From: Bacteroidaceae bacterium
GTDB taxonomy: Bacteria > Bacteroidota > Bacteroidia > Bacteroidales > Bacteroidaceae
NCBI GenBank assembly: GCA_017461605.1
Contig: JAFTXN010000002.1
Coordinates: 62,001-126,000, forward strand
Direction of reading: 5' to 3'
Length of the DNA: 64,000 nt
The translations under genes and the position numbers were made by a program. The notes under the pieces were generated by a model. It saw only the letters and a program-made list of their open reading frames with translations. It was not told the DNA's origin and ran no database searches. This document shows, piece after piece, positions 53,895-61,670 of the stretch; the stretch's first letter is position 1; every line of letters begins with the position of its first letter.

Positions 53895-55247
53895 ATGAAA
53901 TTGTTTGGAAAAGGAAACAGCGGCGGACTGATGAATGTTATCCGCTGCGACGAAAAAGAATATCTGGTGTGGAAATGGCGGCCGGAAGGACAGGAGGTCA
54001 ATTCCACTTCTCGCGAGAATGCCATTCGCTACGGCAGCAGCTTGCGTGTGAAGGATGGCGAAGTGGCCGTGTTCGTCTACAAACAGAAAGACGGCACTTG
54101 TCAGGATTACATCGTAGGTCCGCATGACGACACCATCAAGACGGCCAATTTCCCCGTGCTCGCCAGTATCGTTGGCTTGGCTTTCGGTGGAGAGTCGCCC
54201 TTTCAGGCAGAAGTCTATTTCATCAACTTGGCAGGCAATAACCAAATTCGTTTTGCCGTGCCCTACTTTGATGTGTTCGATCCTCGCTTGCCCGACCATG
54301 GAGTGCCCATGGCCGTACGCGGTACGCTCACTTTCAACCTCACAAACTATCAGGAGTTCATCAAATTGAACCGCTTGGTGAATTTTGATTTGGAAGACTT
54401 CAAGCGTCAAGTGAGGGATGCCGTTATTAAATATGTAAAGGGAGTTGTGGTCAACATTCCCTCCGATTTGGGAATACCGGCCGTGCAAATGGAACGTCGA
54501 ATCTTGGATATTAACGACAAGGTGTCGGCCTATCTTAAGCCGCGCATGGAGCAGGACTTCGGGGTAAACCTCAAGGGACTCGACATTGCGGCACTCGATA
54601 TGGACAAGGAGAGCCCGGGCTACCAAGAGTTGCACCGCCTCACTGCCGTCAATACGGCTCGCACCATGGAGGCGCAGACCGATGTTAATATCAAGAACTT
54701 GCAAGACACGCAAGCCATCAACGCTGAAAACATGGCAGAGACCATGCGCATTCAGCGTGAAGAGATGCAGCGTGCGCAGCAGTTGCAGACGCAGACCAAC
54801 TTTATGGGTGCTCATGCCCTGAACCTACAAGCCGAAGTACTGAAGACCGGAGCCGAAAACCTGGGTGCTATGGGCACTATGGGCGGCGGCGAGGGCGGAA
54901 TGAACCCTGCCGGCATGATGACAGGCATGATGATGGGCGGTGCTATGGGGCAGCAGATGGCCGGCATGATGAACAACATGGGGCAGCAAATGCAGCAAGG
55001 CATGAACACGCCTCCGCCCATACCCAATGTGCAGTATCACATCTCCGTGAATGGTGCACAAAGCGGCCCGTTCAATCTGCAACAATTGGCTGCGATGGCT
55101 GCCTCCGGACAAATCAATATGCAGACCTATGTTTGGAAGCAAGGTATGCCCGGTTGGGAGTTGGCCGGCAATGTGGCAGAGTTGCAGGGTATCTTTGCTC
55201 CGCCACCGCCACCACCGGGATGTCCGCCGCCGGTGCCTACACCTTAA
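53895..55247 (+). CDS. SPFH-domain protein with C-terminal GYF domain and proline-rich tail
   Basis: A 450-residue protein. Residues ~1-260 are an SPFH/band-7 domain of the virion-core-protein-like, YdjI-type group (KLFGKG..., LMNVIRCDEKEYLVWKWRPE, GEVAVFVYKQ). A coiled-coil region (about 260-310), a Met/Gly-rich linker, and a GYF_2 domain (about 378-435; YHISVNGAQSGPFNLQQL, VWKQGMPGWELAG) follow, ending in a PPPPPPG tail. SPFH proteins oligomerise on membranes, often under envelope stress. Second gene of the operon, 52 bases after the TerB-like gene. Confidence 0.87.
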   Translation: MKLFGKGNSGGLMNVIRCDEKEYLVWKWRPEGQEVNSTSRENAIRYGSSLRVKDGEVAVFVYKQKDGTCQDYIVGPHDDTIKTANFPVLASIVGLAFGGESPFQAEVYFINLAGNNQIRFAVPYFDVFDPRLPDHGVPMAVRGTLTFNLTNYQEFIKLNRLVNFDLEDFKRQVRDAVIKYVKGVVVNIPSDLGIPAVQMERRILDINDKVSAYLKPRMEQDFGVNLKGLDIAALDMDKESPGYQELHRLTAVNTARTMEAQTDVNIKNLQDTQAINAENMAETMRIQREEMQRAQQLQTQTNFMGAHALNLQAEVLKTGAENLGAMGTMGGGEGGMNPAGMMTGMMMGGAMGQQMAGMMNNMGQQMQQGMNTPPPIPNVQYHISVNGAQSGPFNLQQLAAMAASGQINMQTYVWKQGMPGWELAGNVAELQGIFAPPPPPPGCPPPVPTP

Positions 55248-55274
55248 TGTGACTTACCATAAAATCATACGCTT

Positions 55275-55622
55275 ATGAACAACGAAAGTTTCTTCTCCAT
55301 AGACCGTTTGGTGGAGTTCGGCCTTGGTATGGCCATGGCCCAACAGATGGTGAATGTGATGAACCAAAGCATGCAAAACATGTATGTGCCGGGTTCTATA
55401 CAAAGCATGCCACAGGCAGCTTCGCAGATTTACTATGTGGCCATAGAGGGTCGGCAGGTAGGTCCGCTGAGCGATGGCGAGCTGATGCAACTCATCGCGC
55501 AGCGCAAAGTCAACAAGGACACGCTCTGCTGGATGCCCGGCATGGCAGCCTGGCAGCCCATAGAGCAAGTGCCGGCAGTGCTGAAGCTCATAGCCCTCAC
55601 ACCTCCACCGCTTAATCCATAA
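55275..55622 (+). CDS. small GYF-domain protein
   Basis: A 115-residue protein. An N-terminal part of ~50 residues with hydrophobic and Met-rich helix (LVEFGLGMAMAQQMVNVMN) is followed by a GYF_2 domain (about 54-105; YYVAIEGRQVGPLSDGEL, WMPGMAAWQPI). It lies 27 bases after the SPFH gene. GYF domains bind proline-rich peptides in eukaryotes; here the candidate ligands are the proline tracts of the two upstream proteins. Confidence 0.82.
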   Translation: MNNESFFSIDRLVEFGLGMAMAQQMVNVMNQSMQNMYVPGSIQSMPQAASQIYYVAIEGRQVGPLSDGELMQLIAQRKVNKDTLCWMPGMAAWQPIEQVPAVLKLIALTPPPLNP

Positions 55623-55639
55623 GTTATTTTTGTAGCAAT

Positions 55640-55990
55640 ATGAAGATCTCTGCTATTCCCGCGGTGCTCGCCATCATTCTGACGGCAGCCCTTACCTATC
55701 TTGTTTATCACATTGGCAGTGCAGATACCGACAGCACTCTCCTGGCCATCGGCACAGCCCTGTCGTTGCTGCTCACGTTGCTGCCGGCCATGGCCATGAG
55801 CGTGGAGAGCGGAAGGCTGAGCGTTAACCTCAAGGTGTGGAGCGGCACGATGTTTCTCCTCGCCCTGATTGTCGCTTTCTGCTTTGCCGGGCTGGGTGTG
55901 CATGTACCCACCTACATCACCATCGAAGCACTGTTGCTGGTGGTACACCTCCTGGTGGTGTGGAAGTTCACGGAAAGCAAGAGTGTGTGA
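55640..55990 (+). CDS. small integral membrane protein of the SPFH/GYF operon
   Basis: A 116-residue protein with about four hydrophobic segments (roughly 4-24, 34-54, 66-84, 89-106) and little else. The first could be a signal anchor. No family recognised. It follows the GYF gene by 17 bases and is likely part of the same membrane assembly. Confidence 0.72.
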   Translation: MKISAIPAVLAIILTAALTYLVYHIGSADTDSTLLAIGTALSLLLTLLPAMAMSVESGRLSVNLKVWSGTMFLLALIVAFCFAGLGVHVPTYITIEALLLVVHLLVVWKFTESKSV

Positions 55991-56057
55991 AAAGAAGTAA
56001 GAAGTGCCCCTTGGGGCGCAATAAATTAAATAAGGTATCACTCCTAAAAACATTTTT

Positions 56058-56308
56058 ATGAAAAAGTATGCAACCCTTCTGTTTGTGATGTGTGCAGCTA
56101 TCCTCAGCTCGTGCACCCAGAATCCCAAAGAAGTAGCTCCCAAGCAGACCGCCTTTGCCGACGGCGCAGCATAGGAAGCAACGGTGTAACCGAATCATAC
56201 GATCTCTACCCCCGTAATCGCAAAGGATCAGTCATCTACACAGTTACCATCTCCCTTAAAACGAAAAAAGTAACAAAGGTAACTTCGCGAAAACTCATCT
56301 CTATGTAA
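56058..56308 (+). pseudogene. small lipoprotein gene broken by a frameshift
   Basis: Frame 1 from ATG 56058 encodes MKKYATLLFVMCAAILSSC and a short tail ending at TAG 56172-56174 (38 residues, lipobox LSSC). The other frame then continues without a stop to 56308 with protein-like sequence (IGSNGVTESYDLYPRNRKG, SVIYTVTISLKTKKV). A one-base deletion near 56165-56171 would join the two into a lipoprotein of about 83 residues. No slippery heptamer is visible, so programmed frameshifting is unlikely. Either a recent mutation or a sequencing error; the short 38-residue lipoprotein may still be made. Confidence 0.7.
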
Positions 56309-56356
56309 TTCCTGATTATTTAATCAATTTAAAGGAGGGAATACCCCCCCTCACAC

Positions 56357-56389
56357 AAAGCCGCGATGGAATTTCCGTCGCGGCTTTTG
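56357..56389 (+). terminator. terminator of the TerB/SPFH/GYF operon
   Basis: AAAGCCGCGATGGAA pairs with TTTCCGTCGCGGCTTT, ending in TTTTG. 49 bases beyond the broken lipoprotein gene. Confidence 0.85.
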
Positions 56390-56464
56390 TTTGCTTCAAA
56401 CTGCTCTCTCAGAGTGTTCGGGATGCGCCGTGGGCAGCCTTTGCGGTGCTTGCAGATTTGTTAT

Positions 56465-56540
56465 CATGCGCATGAAACGTTCTTCTCATGCGCATGAGAC
56501 GTTCTTATCATGCGGATGATAATTTCTTCTCATGCGCATG
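56465..56540. repeat. array of four CATGCGCATG palindromes at an exact 22-bp period
   Basis: CATGCGCATG occurs at 56465-56474, 56487-56496 and 56531-56540, with CATGCGGATG at 56509-56518. Starts are exactly 22 bases apart, two turns of DNA. Spacers are 12 bases, AT-rich and similar (AAACGTTCTTCT, AGACGTTCTTAT, ATAATTTCTTCT). It lies between convergent genes. Confidence 0.9.
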
Positions 56541-56697
56541 ATAATACAACGAGAAGCGCTTTCGATGTGCATAAGTGGCTGTTTCGCTTGCTGTTGCATG
56601 GCTTTTTGGTAGTTGCTTTTTCGCTCTGCAATGTTTTCCCTCCTTGCCTCCCTCTTTCCCTCCTCCCGAGTTGGTTCTCATGGAGCGGGGAGAACAA

Positions 56698-56753
56698 AAG
56701 TTCCGCCCCACTGCCTTTCGGTCTCGATGCCGAGCGGCGGTGGGGCGGAGCTT
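56698..56753 (-). terminator. terminator of the DPP IV gene
   Basis: AAGTTCCGCCCCAC pairs with GTGGGGCGGAGCTT (one mismatch); on the minus strand ACTTTTGTTC follows. Bases 56541-56697 hold no gene. Confidence 0.7.
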
Positions 56754-56786
56754 ATGAGGAGTGTGTCTGCGCGTGGGTGCTTCCGG

Positions 56787-58994
56787 TTACTTCAGCAGAT
56801 GTGCATCGAAGTGGTTGGTGATGCGTGTGAAGAGGTGCAGGCGCGTGTTGCCGCCGTAGATGTTGTGGTTGCGGTTGGTGTAGATGTGCATGTCGAATTG
56901 CTTGTCGGCTTGCACCAGGGCTTCGCTGTATTCGTAGGCATTGCGCACGTGCACATTGTCGTCGGCCGTGCCGTGGATGAGCAGCAGGTGGCCGCTGAGC
57001 TGCGGTGCACGCTTCAGGGCATTGATGTCGTATCCGGCTGCATTCTCCTGCGGTGTGCGCATGTAGCGCTCGGTGTAGACGGTGTCGTAATATCTCCATG
57101 AGCTGGGGGCGGCTACGGCCACGCCGGCGCAGAACACGGGACGACCTTCGCTCATGCTCATCAGGGTGTTGAAGCCTCCGAAGCTCCAGCCCCAGATGCC
57201 GATGCGCTCTTTGTCCACGTAGGGCAGTGTGCCGAGGTAGAGGGCTGTTTCCACTTGGTCCTTGCTCTCCAGGTCGCCCAGGCGCAGGTAAGTGCATTGC
57301 TCGAAGTCGGCACCACGTCCGCCTGTGCCGCGACCATCCACGCAGACGTAGATGTAGCCCTTGTCGGCCATGTGGCTCTCATAGAGTGTGCCGCCGAAGA
57401 AACCCATGTTCCATGAGTCGGTGACCTCTTGCGAGCCGGGACCGGAGTATTGGTACATCACCACGGGGTATCGGCGCGTGGGGTCGAAGTTTCGCGGCTT
57501 CACCATCCAGCCGTTGAGCTGCACGCCTTCAGAGGTGGTGAAGGTGAAGAATTCCTTCTGTCCGAGCTTGCCGCTGAGCTTGGCTGCGAGTTCCTTGTTG
57601 TCGATGAGGGTGGTGAGGGTCTTTCCGCTGTTGTCGCAGAGGGTGGTGACGGGAGGTGTATCGGCGGATGAGTAGACGTTGAGATAATACTTCATGCCGG
57701 TGGCGAAGGTGGCGCTGTTGGTGCCCACACGGGTGGAGAGCTTGCGGGTCTTTCCGCTCTTGTCGGTGGCGTAGACGGCCTTGCGCAGGGGGCTCTCTTC
57801 GCGTGAGGCGTAGTAGAACTTTCCGCTCGTGGCATCGTAGCCGTAGAAGTCGGTCACGTCGAAGTTGCCTTTGGTCACTTGCTTGATGAGCTGTCCGTTC
57901 AGGTTGTACCAATAGAGGTGTTGGTATCCGCTGCGGTTGGAGAGGAGGGCAAAGTGGCCATCGTAGAAGCGGAGCTGCGTGTAGGCGGCTTCGCGCACAT
58001 ACTTATCGGAGGTTTCGCGCAGGGCGAGCTTGCAAAGAGTGGAACGGGGGTTGGCCATGTAGATGTCCATGCGGCTCTGATGGCGGTTGAGGGTGACGAT
58101 GGCGAGCTTCTCGGGGTCGGAGGTGAACTTGATGCGAGGGATGTAGCCGTCGGCATCGAGGGGGAGCTGCAGGGTGCGTGTGACGCGGTTTTTGATGTCG
58201 AAGGTCATCACGCGAACGTCGGCATTGCGTGCTCCGGCCACGGGATACTTATAGCGGTAGGCACCGGGGTATTGGGCATTTTCTTCGATTGAGGGGTTGA
58301 GGCCGCGGAACATCTGCATGTCGTAGGTGGGCACTTGGCTCTCGTCGTAGCGCACCCAGGCGAGCATCTTGCTGTCGGCGCTGAAGTCGAAGCTGCGGTT
58401 GGTGCTGAATTCTTCTTCGTTCACCCAGTCGGGGATGCCGTTGATCACTTCGTTGAACTTGCCGTCCTTGGTCACCTGGCTCTCGCTGGCGCCGAAGAGG
58501 AGCTTCACGAGAAAGAGGTTGCCCTCACGAACAAAGGCGATGAGGGTACCATCGGGCGAGAAGAGGGGCACTTGCTGCGGACCGCCGCCGGAGAGGGCGA
58601 TGAAGTCGCCATTGCGCACATCGTAGACATAGTGTACGGCTGTGTAAGAGTGGCGATAGATGGGGCGTGTCTCGGTGCGCAGCAGGATGCGGGTTTCGTC
58701 AGGCGAAAGGGTGTAGCCGTCGATGTGGGTGAGCTTCACAGGACCTTTGGCGGTTTCGACATCAAAGACCACACCCACCTCCTTGCCTGTCTTGAAGGAG
58801 TGACGGATGATGCGCTTATGGTCGGGCGAGAGGCGGGTGTAGGTCTCGCCGTCGTTCATGGGCATGACGCCATAAATGTGTTGCGGCGAATAGGTTCCGC
58901 CGGTGATGTCGCGCAGGGTGAGGGGACTGTTCTCCGCACTGAGGTAGGAGAGGGTGGCGCATAGCAGTATGGCCAGTGTCAGAATTCTTTTCAT
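56787..58994 (-). CDS. dipeptidyl peptidase IV (S9B)
   Basis: A 735-residue exported peptidase with a signal peptide (MKRILTLAILLCATLSYLSA). The beta-propeller (about 40-470) and alpha/beta-hydrolase domain carry the triad Ser604 in GWSFGG, Asp679 in GTADDNVH, and His710 in RNHNIYGG. A glutamate pair NEEEF lies in the propeller near residues 192-196, used for substrate N-terminus binding in this family. It removes X-Pro or X-Ala dipeptides in the periplasm, a major step in peptide use by Bacteroidales. Single-gene unit. Confidence 0.95.
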   Translation of the reverse strand: MKRILTLAILLCATLSYLSAENSPLTLRDITGGTYSPQHIYGVMPMNDGETYTRLSPDHKRIIRHSFKTGKEVGVVFDVETAKGPVKLTHIDGYTLSPDETRILLRTETRPIYRHSYTAVHYVYDVRNGDFIALSGGGPQQVPLFSPDGTLIAFVREGNLFLVKLLFGASESQVTKDGKFNEVINGIPDWVNEEEFSTNRSFDFSADSKMLAWVRYDESQVPTYDMQMFRGLNPSIEENAQYPGAYRYKYPVAGARNADVRVMTFDIKNRVTRTLQLPLDADGYIPRIKFTSDPEKLAIVTLNRHQSRMDIYMANPRSTLCKLALRETSDKYVREAAYTQLRFYDGHFALLSNRSGYQHLYWYNLNGQLIKQVTKGNFDVTDFYGYDATSGKFYYASREESPLRKAVYATDKSGKTRKLSTRVGTNSATFATGMKYYLNVYSSADTPPVTTLCDNSGKTLTTLIDNKELAAKLSGKLGQKEFFTFTTSEGVQLNGWMVKPRNFDPTRRYPVVMYQYSGPGSQEVTDSWNMGFFGGTLYESHMADKGYIYVCVDGRGTGGRGADFEQCTYLRLGDLESKDQVETALYLGTLPYVDKERIGIWGWSFGGFNTLMSMSEGRPVFCAGVAVAAPSSWRYYDTVYTERYMRTPQENAAGYDINALKRAPQLSGHLLLIHGTADDNVHVRNAYEYSEALVQADKQFDMHIYTNRNHNIYGGNTRLHLFTRITNHFDAHLLK

Positions 58995-59026
58995 GGAGTA
59001 TGTGTTTATATTTATGTTCGTGTGTG

Positions 59027-59034
59027 CGAAGTTA
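59027..59034 (-). promoter_or_regulatory. -7 box of the DPP IV gene
   Basis: Minus-strand TAACTTCG, one base off consensus, 32 bases before the start. Confidence 0.5.
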
Positions 59035-59066
59035 ATGAAATCCTTTCGGCCGTTCGGATATTTCGG

Positions 59067-59522
59067 TTACAAATCGTGATGACGGAGGCGATATTCGGCC
59101 AATTCCTCATACTTGGTCCCCGGTCGGCCGTAGTTGGCATAGGGGTAGATGCTGATGCCGCCGCGAGGGGTGAAGAGGCCGGTCACCTCTATGTATTTGG
59201 GGTCCATCAGGCGGATGAGGTCCTTCATGATGGTGTTGACGCAGTCTTCGTGGAAGTCGCCGTGGTTGCGGAAACTGAAGAGGTAGAGCTTGAGGCTCTT
59301 GCTCTCCACCATGCGGCGATCGGGCAGATAGCTGATGCGTATTTCGGCAAAGTCGGGCTGGCCGGTGATGGGGCACAGACTGGTGAACTCCGGGCAGTTG
59401 AAGCGTACCCAATAATCGTTGTCGGGGTGTCGGTTCTCGAAGGCCTCGAGCACCTCGGGGGCATAGTCGCTGCGATATTCGGTGTGCTTACCGAGGGCTT
59501 GCAGGTGGTCGTTTTCGCGCAT
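59067..59522 (-). CDS. queF: NADPH-dependent 7-cyano-7-deazaguanine reductase
   Basis: A 151-residue unimodular QueF. The catalytic Cys50 and Asp57 are in [17 protein letters not shown]; the QueF substrate-binding [20 protein letters not shown] follows. It reduces preQ0 to preQ1, the last cytoplasmic step before tRNA insertion of queuine precursors. It ends an operon with a ferredoxin-flavodoxin protein and the queuosine-precursor transporter. Confidence 0.95.
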   Translation of the reverse strand: MRENDHLQALGKHTEYRSDYAPEVLEAFENRHPDNDYWVRFNCPEFTSLCPITGQPDFAEIRISYLPDRRMVESKSLKLYLFSFRNHGDFHEDCVNTIMKDLIRLMDPKYIEVTGLFTPRGGISIYPYANYGRPGTKYEELAEYRLRHHDL

Positions 59523-59534
59523 GATGTGATGAGT

Positions 59535-60353
59535 TTAGCAGAGGGTTATGTTGGGCTTTTGTTTCTTGAAATTCTTTGCCAATACCGGTGCAAAGGGGGT
59601 GGGAAGTGTGCGAGCTCGCTGCGGGCAGGCCTTTACGCAGGCGGCACACTTGATGCAGCTTCCGGCTGTAACGGTGGGGCACTCGGTGGAGATGGCAGCC
59701 ACGGGGCACACTTTGGCACATAAGCCGCAGGCGGTGCATCGGGCTTTGTCGGTGATGGGGAGCACCTTGACGGGATGCTTCTTCTGAGCACGTTGGTATC
59801 GCCACACAAAGGCTTTGAACCTGAGTTTGCCGAGCAGGTTGCCCGATGGGCGTTTCAGCTTTTCGGTATCTATGGCTGTAACGCTGCGGCTCATTTTGTC
59901 GTGCAGTGCCATGCCGAAGCGTTCGGCTTCTTGCAGGTCGTCAGCATGTGGGCGGCCTTCTGCAATGGGAAGGTCGGGGGTGGAATAAGAATGTTCGCCC
60001 ACAAAGGCAGCTGCTCCCACTACGCAAAAACCACGTTGCGTGAGAAAGTCGGACAATTCGTTGGCTGCATTGCCGAAGTCGCGGTTGCCATATACCACCA
60101 CGGCCACAGCCGGCGTGTCGTTGCCGTACAGCATATTCAAACGTTGCAGGGCGATGGGCGCACAAGCTCCGCCATATACGGGGACGGCTACAACCAGCAC
60201 CTGATCTGCTCTGAGTTGTGCGGCAGGCGCAGCATAGGGATGAGTAACGTCAGTTTCGATGACCTTGGCAACTTTCAAACCGCGTGCTATGGCTTGTGCC
60301 ACTTTTCGTGAAGTGCCTGTGGGTGAGAAGTAGGCGATAATTGTTTCTTGCAT
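59535..60353 (-). CDS. EFR1-type flavodoxin-ferredoxin fusion
   Basis: A 272-residue protein. The N-terminus is a flavodoxin-like domain (IIAYFSPTGTSRKVAQAIA) with the FMN phosphate loop. The C-terminus has two 4Fe-4S motifs, CTACGLCAKVCP and CIKCAACVKACP (about 208-245). It should transfer electrons; the donor and acceptor are unknown. It sits 12 bases upstream of queF and 27 bases after yhhQ. QueF uses NADPH, so the electron carrier's link to queuosine is probably positional only. Confidence 0.88.
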   Translation of the reverse strand: MQETIIAYFSPTGTSRKVAQAIARGLKVAKVIETDVTHPYAAPAAQLRADQVLVVAVPVYGGACAPIALQRLNMLYGNDTPAVAVVVYGNRDFGNAANELSDFLTQRGFCVVGAAAFVGEHSYSTPDLPIAEGRPHADDLQEAERFGMALHDKMSRSVTAIDTEKLKRPSGNLLGKLRFKAFVWRYQRAQKKHPVKVLPITDKARCTACGLCAKVCPVAAISTECPTVTAGSCIKCAACVKACPQRARTLPTPFAPVLAKNFKKQKPNITLC

Positions 60354-60380
60354 ATTCAGGTAAGAGAAAGGGCGTTTGCT

Positions 60381-61058
60381 TTACTTGAAAAGACGATAGC
60401 TGATGTGGCGGTCGTAAGCGTCTTTGCCGTCGATGCGTTTCAAGAGGCGCACCACGCGGATGGTGAGCGGAAGGGCCACAATCTCATAAGCGGTTTTCAG
60501 CACCACTTGTGTGAGCATCAGTGTGGGCATCACCTCCCAAGGCACCACGCCGCCCAGCGCTAGGGGGAAGAATATGAGGCTGTCGGCCGCTTCGCCCACA
60601 ATGGTGGAGGCGATGGCGCGTATGGAAAAACGGCGACCGCTTTGCAGCACCTTCATGCGGCTCATCACATAAGCATTGAGAAATGAACCCGTGAGGAATG
60701 CCACAAACGAGGCTGCGGCGATGCGTGGAGCCAGGCCGAACATGAAGTGGAAGGCCTCCTCTCCGGTCCAATAAGGGGCACCGGGCAGCATGTCGGCCAA
60801 CCACCCGAAAATAACGAACAGGAAGTTCATGGCAAAGCCCAGCCAAATGACGAGGCGAGCGCGATGAAAGCCATAGACTTCCACCAGACAGTCGTTGATG
60901 ATATAGGAAACGGGGAAAACAATCAGACCGGCTGTGAGTTCCAGCGGTCCTATGCTCACTTGCTTGGTCTCGAATAGGTTGGCCGCAATCAAACAGACGC
61001 AAAACAGCACGCCCATGAGCATAAAAGGCAGGCTGAAGGTGATTTTTTCTTTCTTCAT
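60381..61058 (-). CDS. yhhQ: queuosine precursor transporter
   Basis: A 225-residue inner-membrane protein of the vitamin-uptake-like YhhQ/QPT family with six or so TM segments; SYIINDCLVEVYGFHRAR and AASTIVGEAADSLIFF-type motifs (here ASTIVGEAADSLIFF) are conserved in the family. It imports preQ0, preQ1 or queuine. The start at 61058 (MKKEKI) is preferred; the TTG at 61085 would place the putative riboswitch inside the gene. Operon with queF supports the substrate. Confidence 0.93.
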   Translation of the reverse strand: MKKEKITFSLPFMLMGVLFCVCLIAANLFETKQVSIGPLELTAGLIVFPVSYIINDCLVEVYGFHRARLVIWLGFAMNFLFVIFGWLADMLPGAPYWTGEEAFHFMFGLAPRIAAASFVAFLTGSFLNAYVMSRMKVLQSGRRFSIRAIASTIVGEAADSLIFFPLALGGVVPWEVMPTLMLTQVVLKTAYEIVALPLTIRVVRLLKRIDGKDAYDRHISYRLFK

Positions 61059-61061
61059 AAT

Positions 61062-61093
61062 CTTGTTTTTTACGAGGTTGTTCAAGCACTCGG
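61062..61093 (-). promoter_or_regulatory. candidate preQ1-I-like riboswitch pseudoknot before yhhQ
   Basis: In mRNA sense, directly before the AUG: stem P1 CGAG/CUCG, two-base loop UG, P2 left strand CUUG, L2 AACAAC with a final C, P1 right strand, A-rich L3 UAAAAAA, and P2 right strand CAAG, two bases from AUUAUG's start. This is the order of a preQ1-I H-type pseudoknot (short P1, P2 pairing across an A-rich loop), and the gene is the right target. Stems are only four bp each, so this is a proposal, not a firm call. Confidence 0.4.
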
Positions 61094-61154
61094 CACTCGC
61101 TTATCCGGAGTGTACGGAAATAATCTGTTGAGGTTCTCCTTATGCGAAGAATTT

Positions 61155-61400
61155 TTATTCCATCCCTTCTTCCTGCAGTCGGTCGCGCATCCTGAAGAGC
61201 ATCCATATCTGTGCGCCATACGTCGGGTTGGCATAATGCTTTCGAGCGATGGAAATATAGTATTCGGCTGTGAGACGAAAGTTGGGAATGAAGGTTGACT
61301 TGTCGAGGCGCAGCGTTTCGGGCAACTGTTCCTTGTGAGCCTCGAACCAGTGTATCAATTCGCGCAGCTCTTCTGCGGTGTATGTCTTCTTGTATTCCAT
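61155..61400 (-). CDS. small conserved hypothetical protein (DUF6965-like)
   Basis: An 81-residue protein starting [15 protein letters not shown] (61400), all helical, with [37 protein letters not shown] and [15 protein letters not shown]. The size and pattern fit small Bacteroidetes proteins such as DUF6965; assignment by eye. It is the last gene with a repeat promoter in the window. Upstream ATG at 61445 would lie inside the promoter. Confidence 0.6.
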   Translation of the reverse strand: MEYKKTYTAEELRELIHWFEAHKEQLPETLRLDKSTFIPNFRLTAEYYISIARKHYANPTYGAQIWMLFRMRDRLQEEGME

Positions 61401-61430
61401 GAACGAAACATTCTTTCCGGTTTGCGAGCC

Positions 61431-61590
61431 GCAAAGATAGTGCAAAGCGAGAGGAATGCCAAATTTATTTGTGCATTCCCGAGCTGCCGCCTATCTTGGG
61501 CGCAGCCAAAGTGTGCAAAGCGAGAGGAATGCCAAATTTATTTGAGCATTCCCAATCTGCTGCCTATCTTGGGCGCAGCCAAAGTATTGT
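61431..61590 (-). repeat. promoter-hairpin repeat, locus R9 (two units)
   Basis: Two units with arms GGAATGCCAAATT / AATT..GCATTCC, core GCTGCCGCCTATCTTGGGCG and CAAAGATAGTGCAAAGCGAG (plus reading). The gene-proximal box is TATCTTTG; the distal one, CAAAGTGTGCAAAGCGAG, is degraded. Confidence 0.86.
61432..61463 (-). promoter_or_regulatory. promoter of the 61400 gene
   Basis: Minus-strand TTTG (61463-61460), a 20-base spacer, and TATCTTTG (61439-61432). Confidence 0.78.
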
Positions 61591-61637
61591 CTGTGCATAT
61601 CGCAGAGGCTAAATTTGCATGGCTCGAAAAGATGTTG

Positions 61638-61645
61638 TACTTTTG
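61638..61645 (+). promoter_or_regulatory. lysS: -7 box of lysS
   Basis: TACTTTTG, 25 bases before the ATG at 61671. Confidence 0.55.
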
Positions 61646-61670
61646 CTTCGCAAATATAAACCATAGACAC

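Noticed and set aside
56465-56540. The four 22-bp repeats as a mini CRISPR array
   Set aside because: Boxes are 10 bases, spacers are similar 12-mers, not unique sequences.
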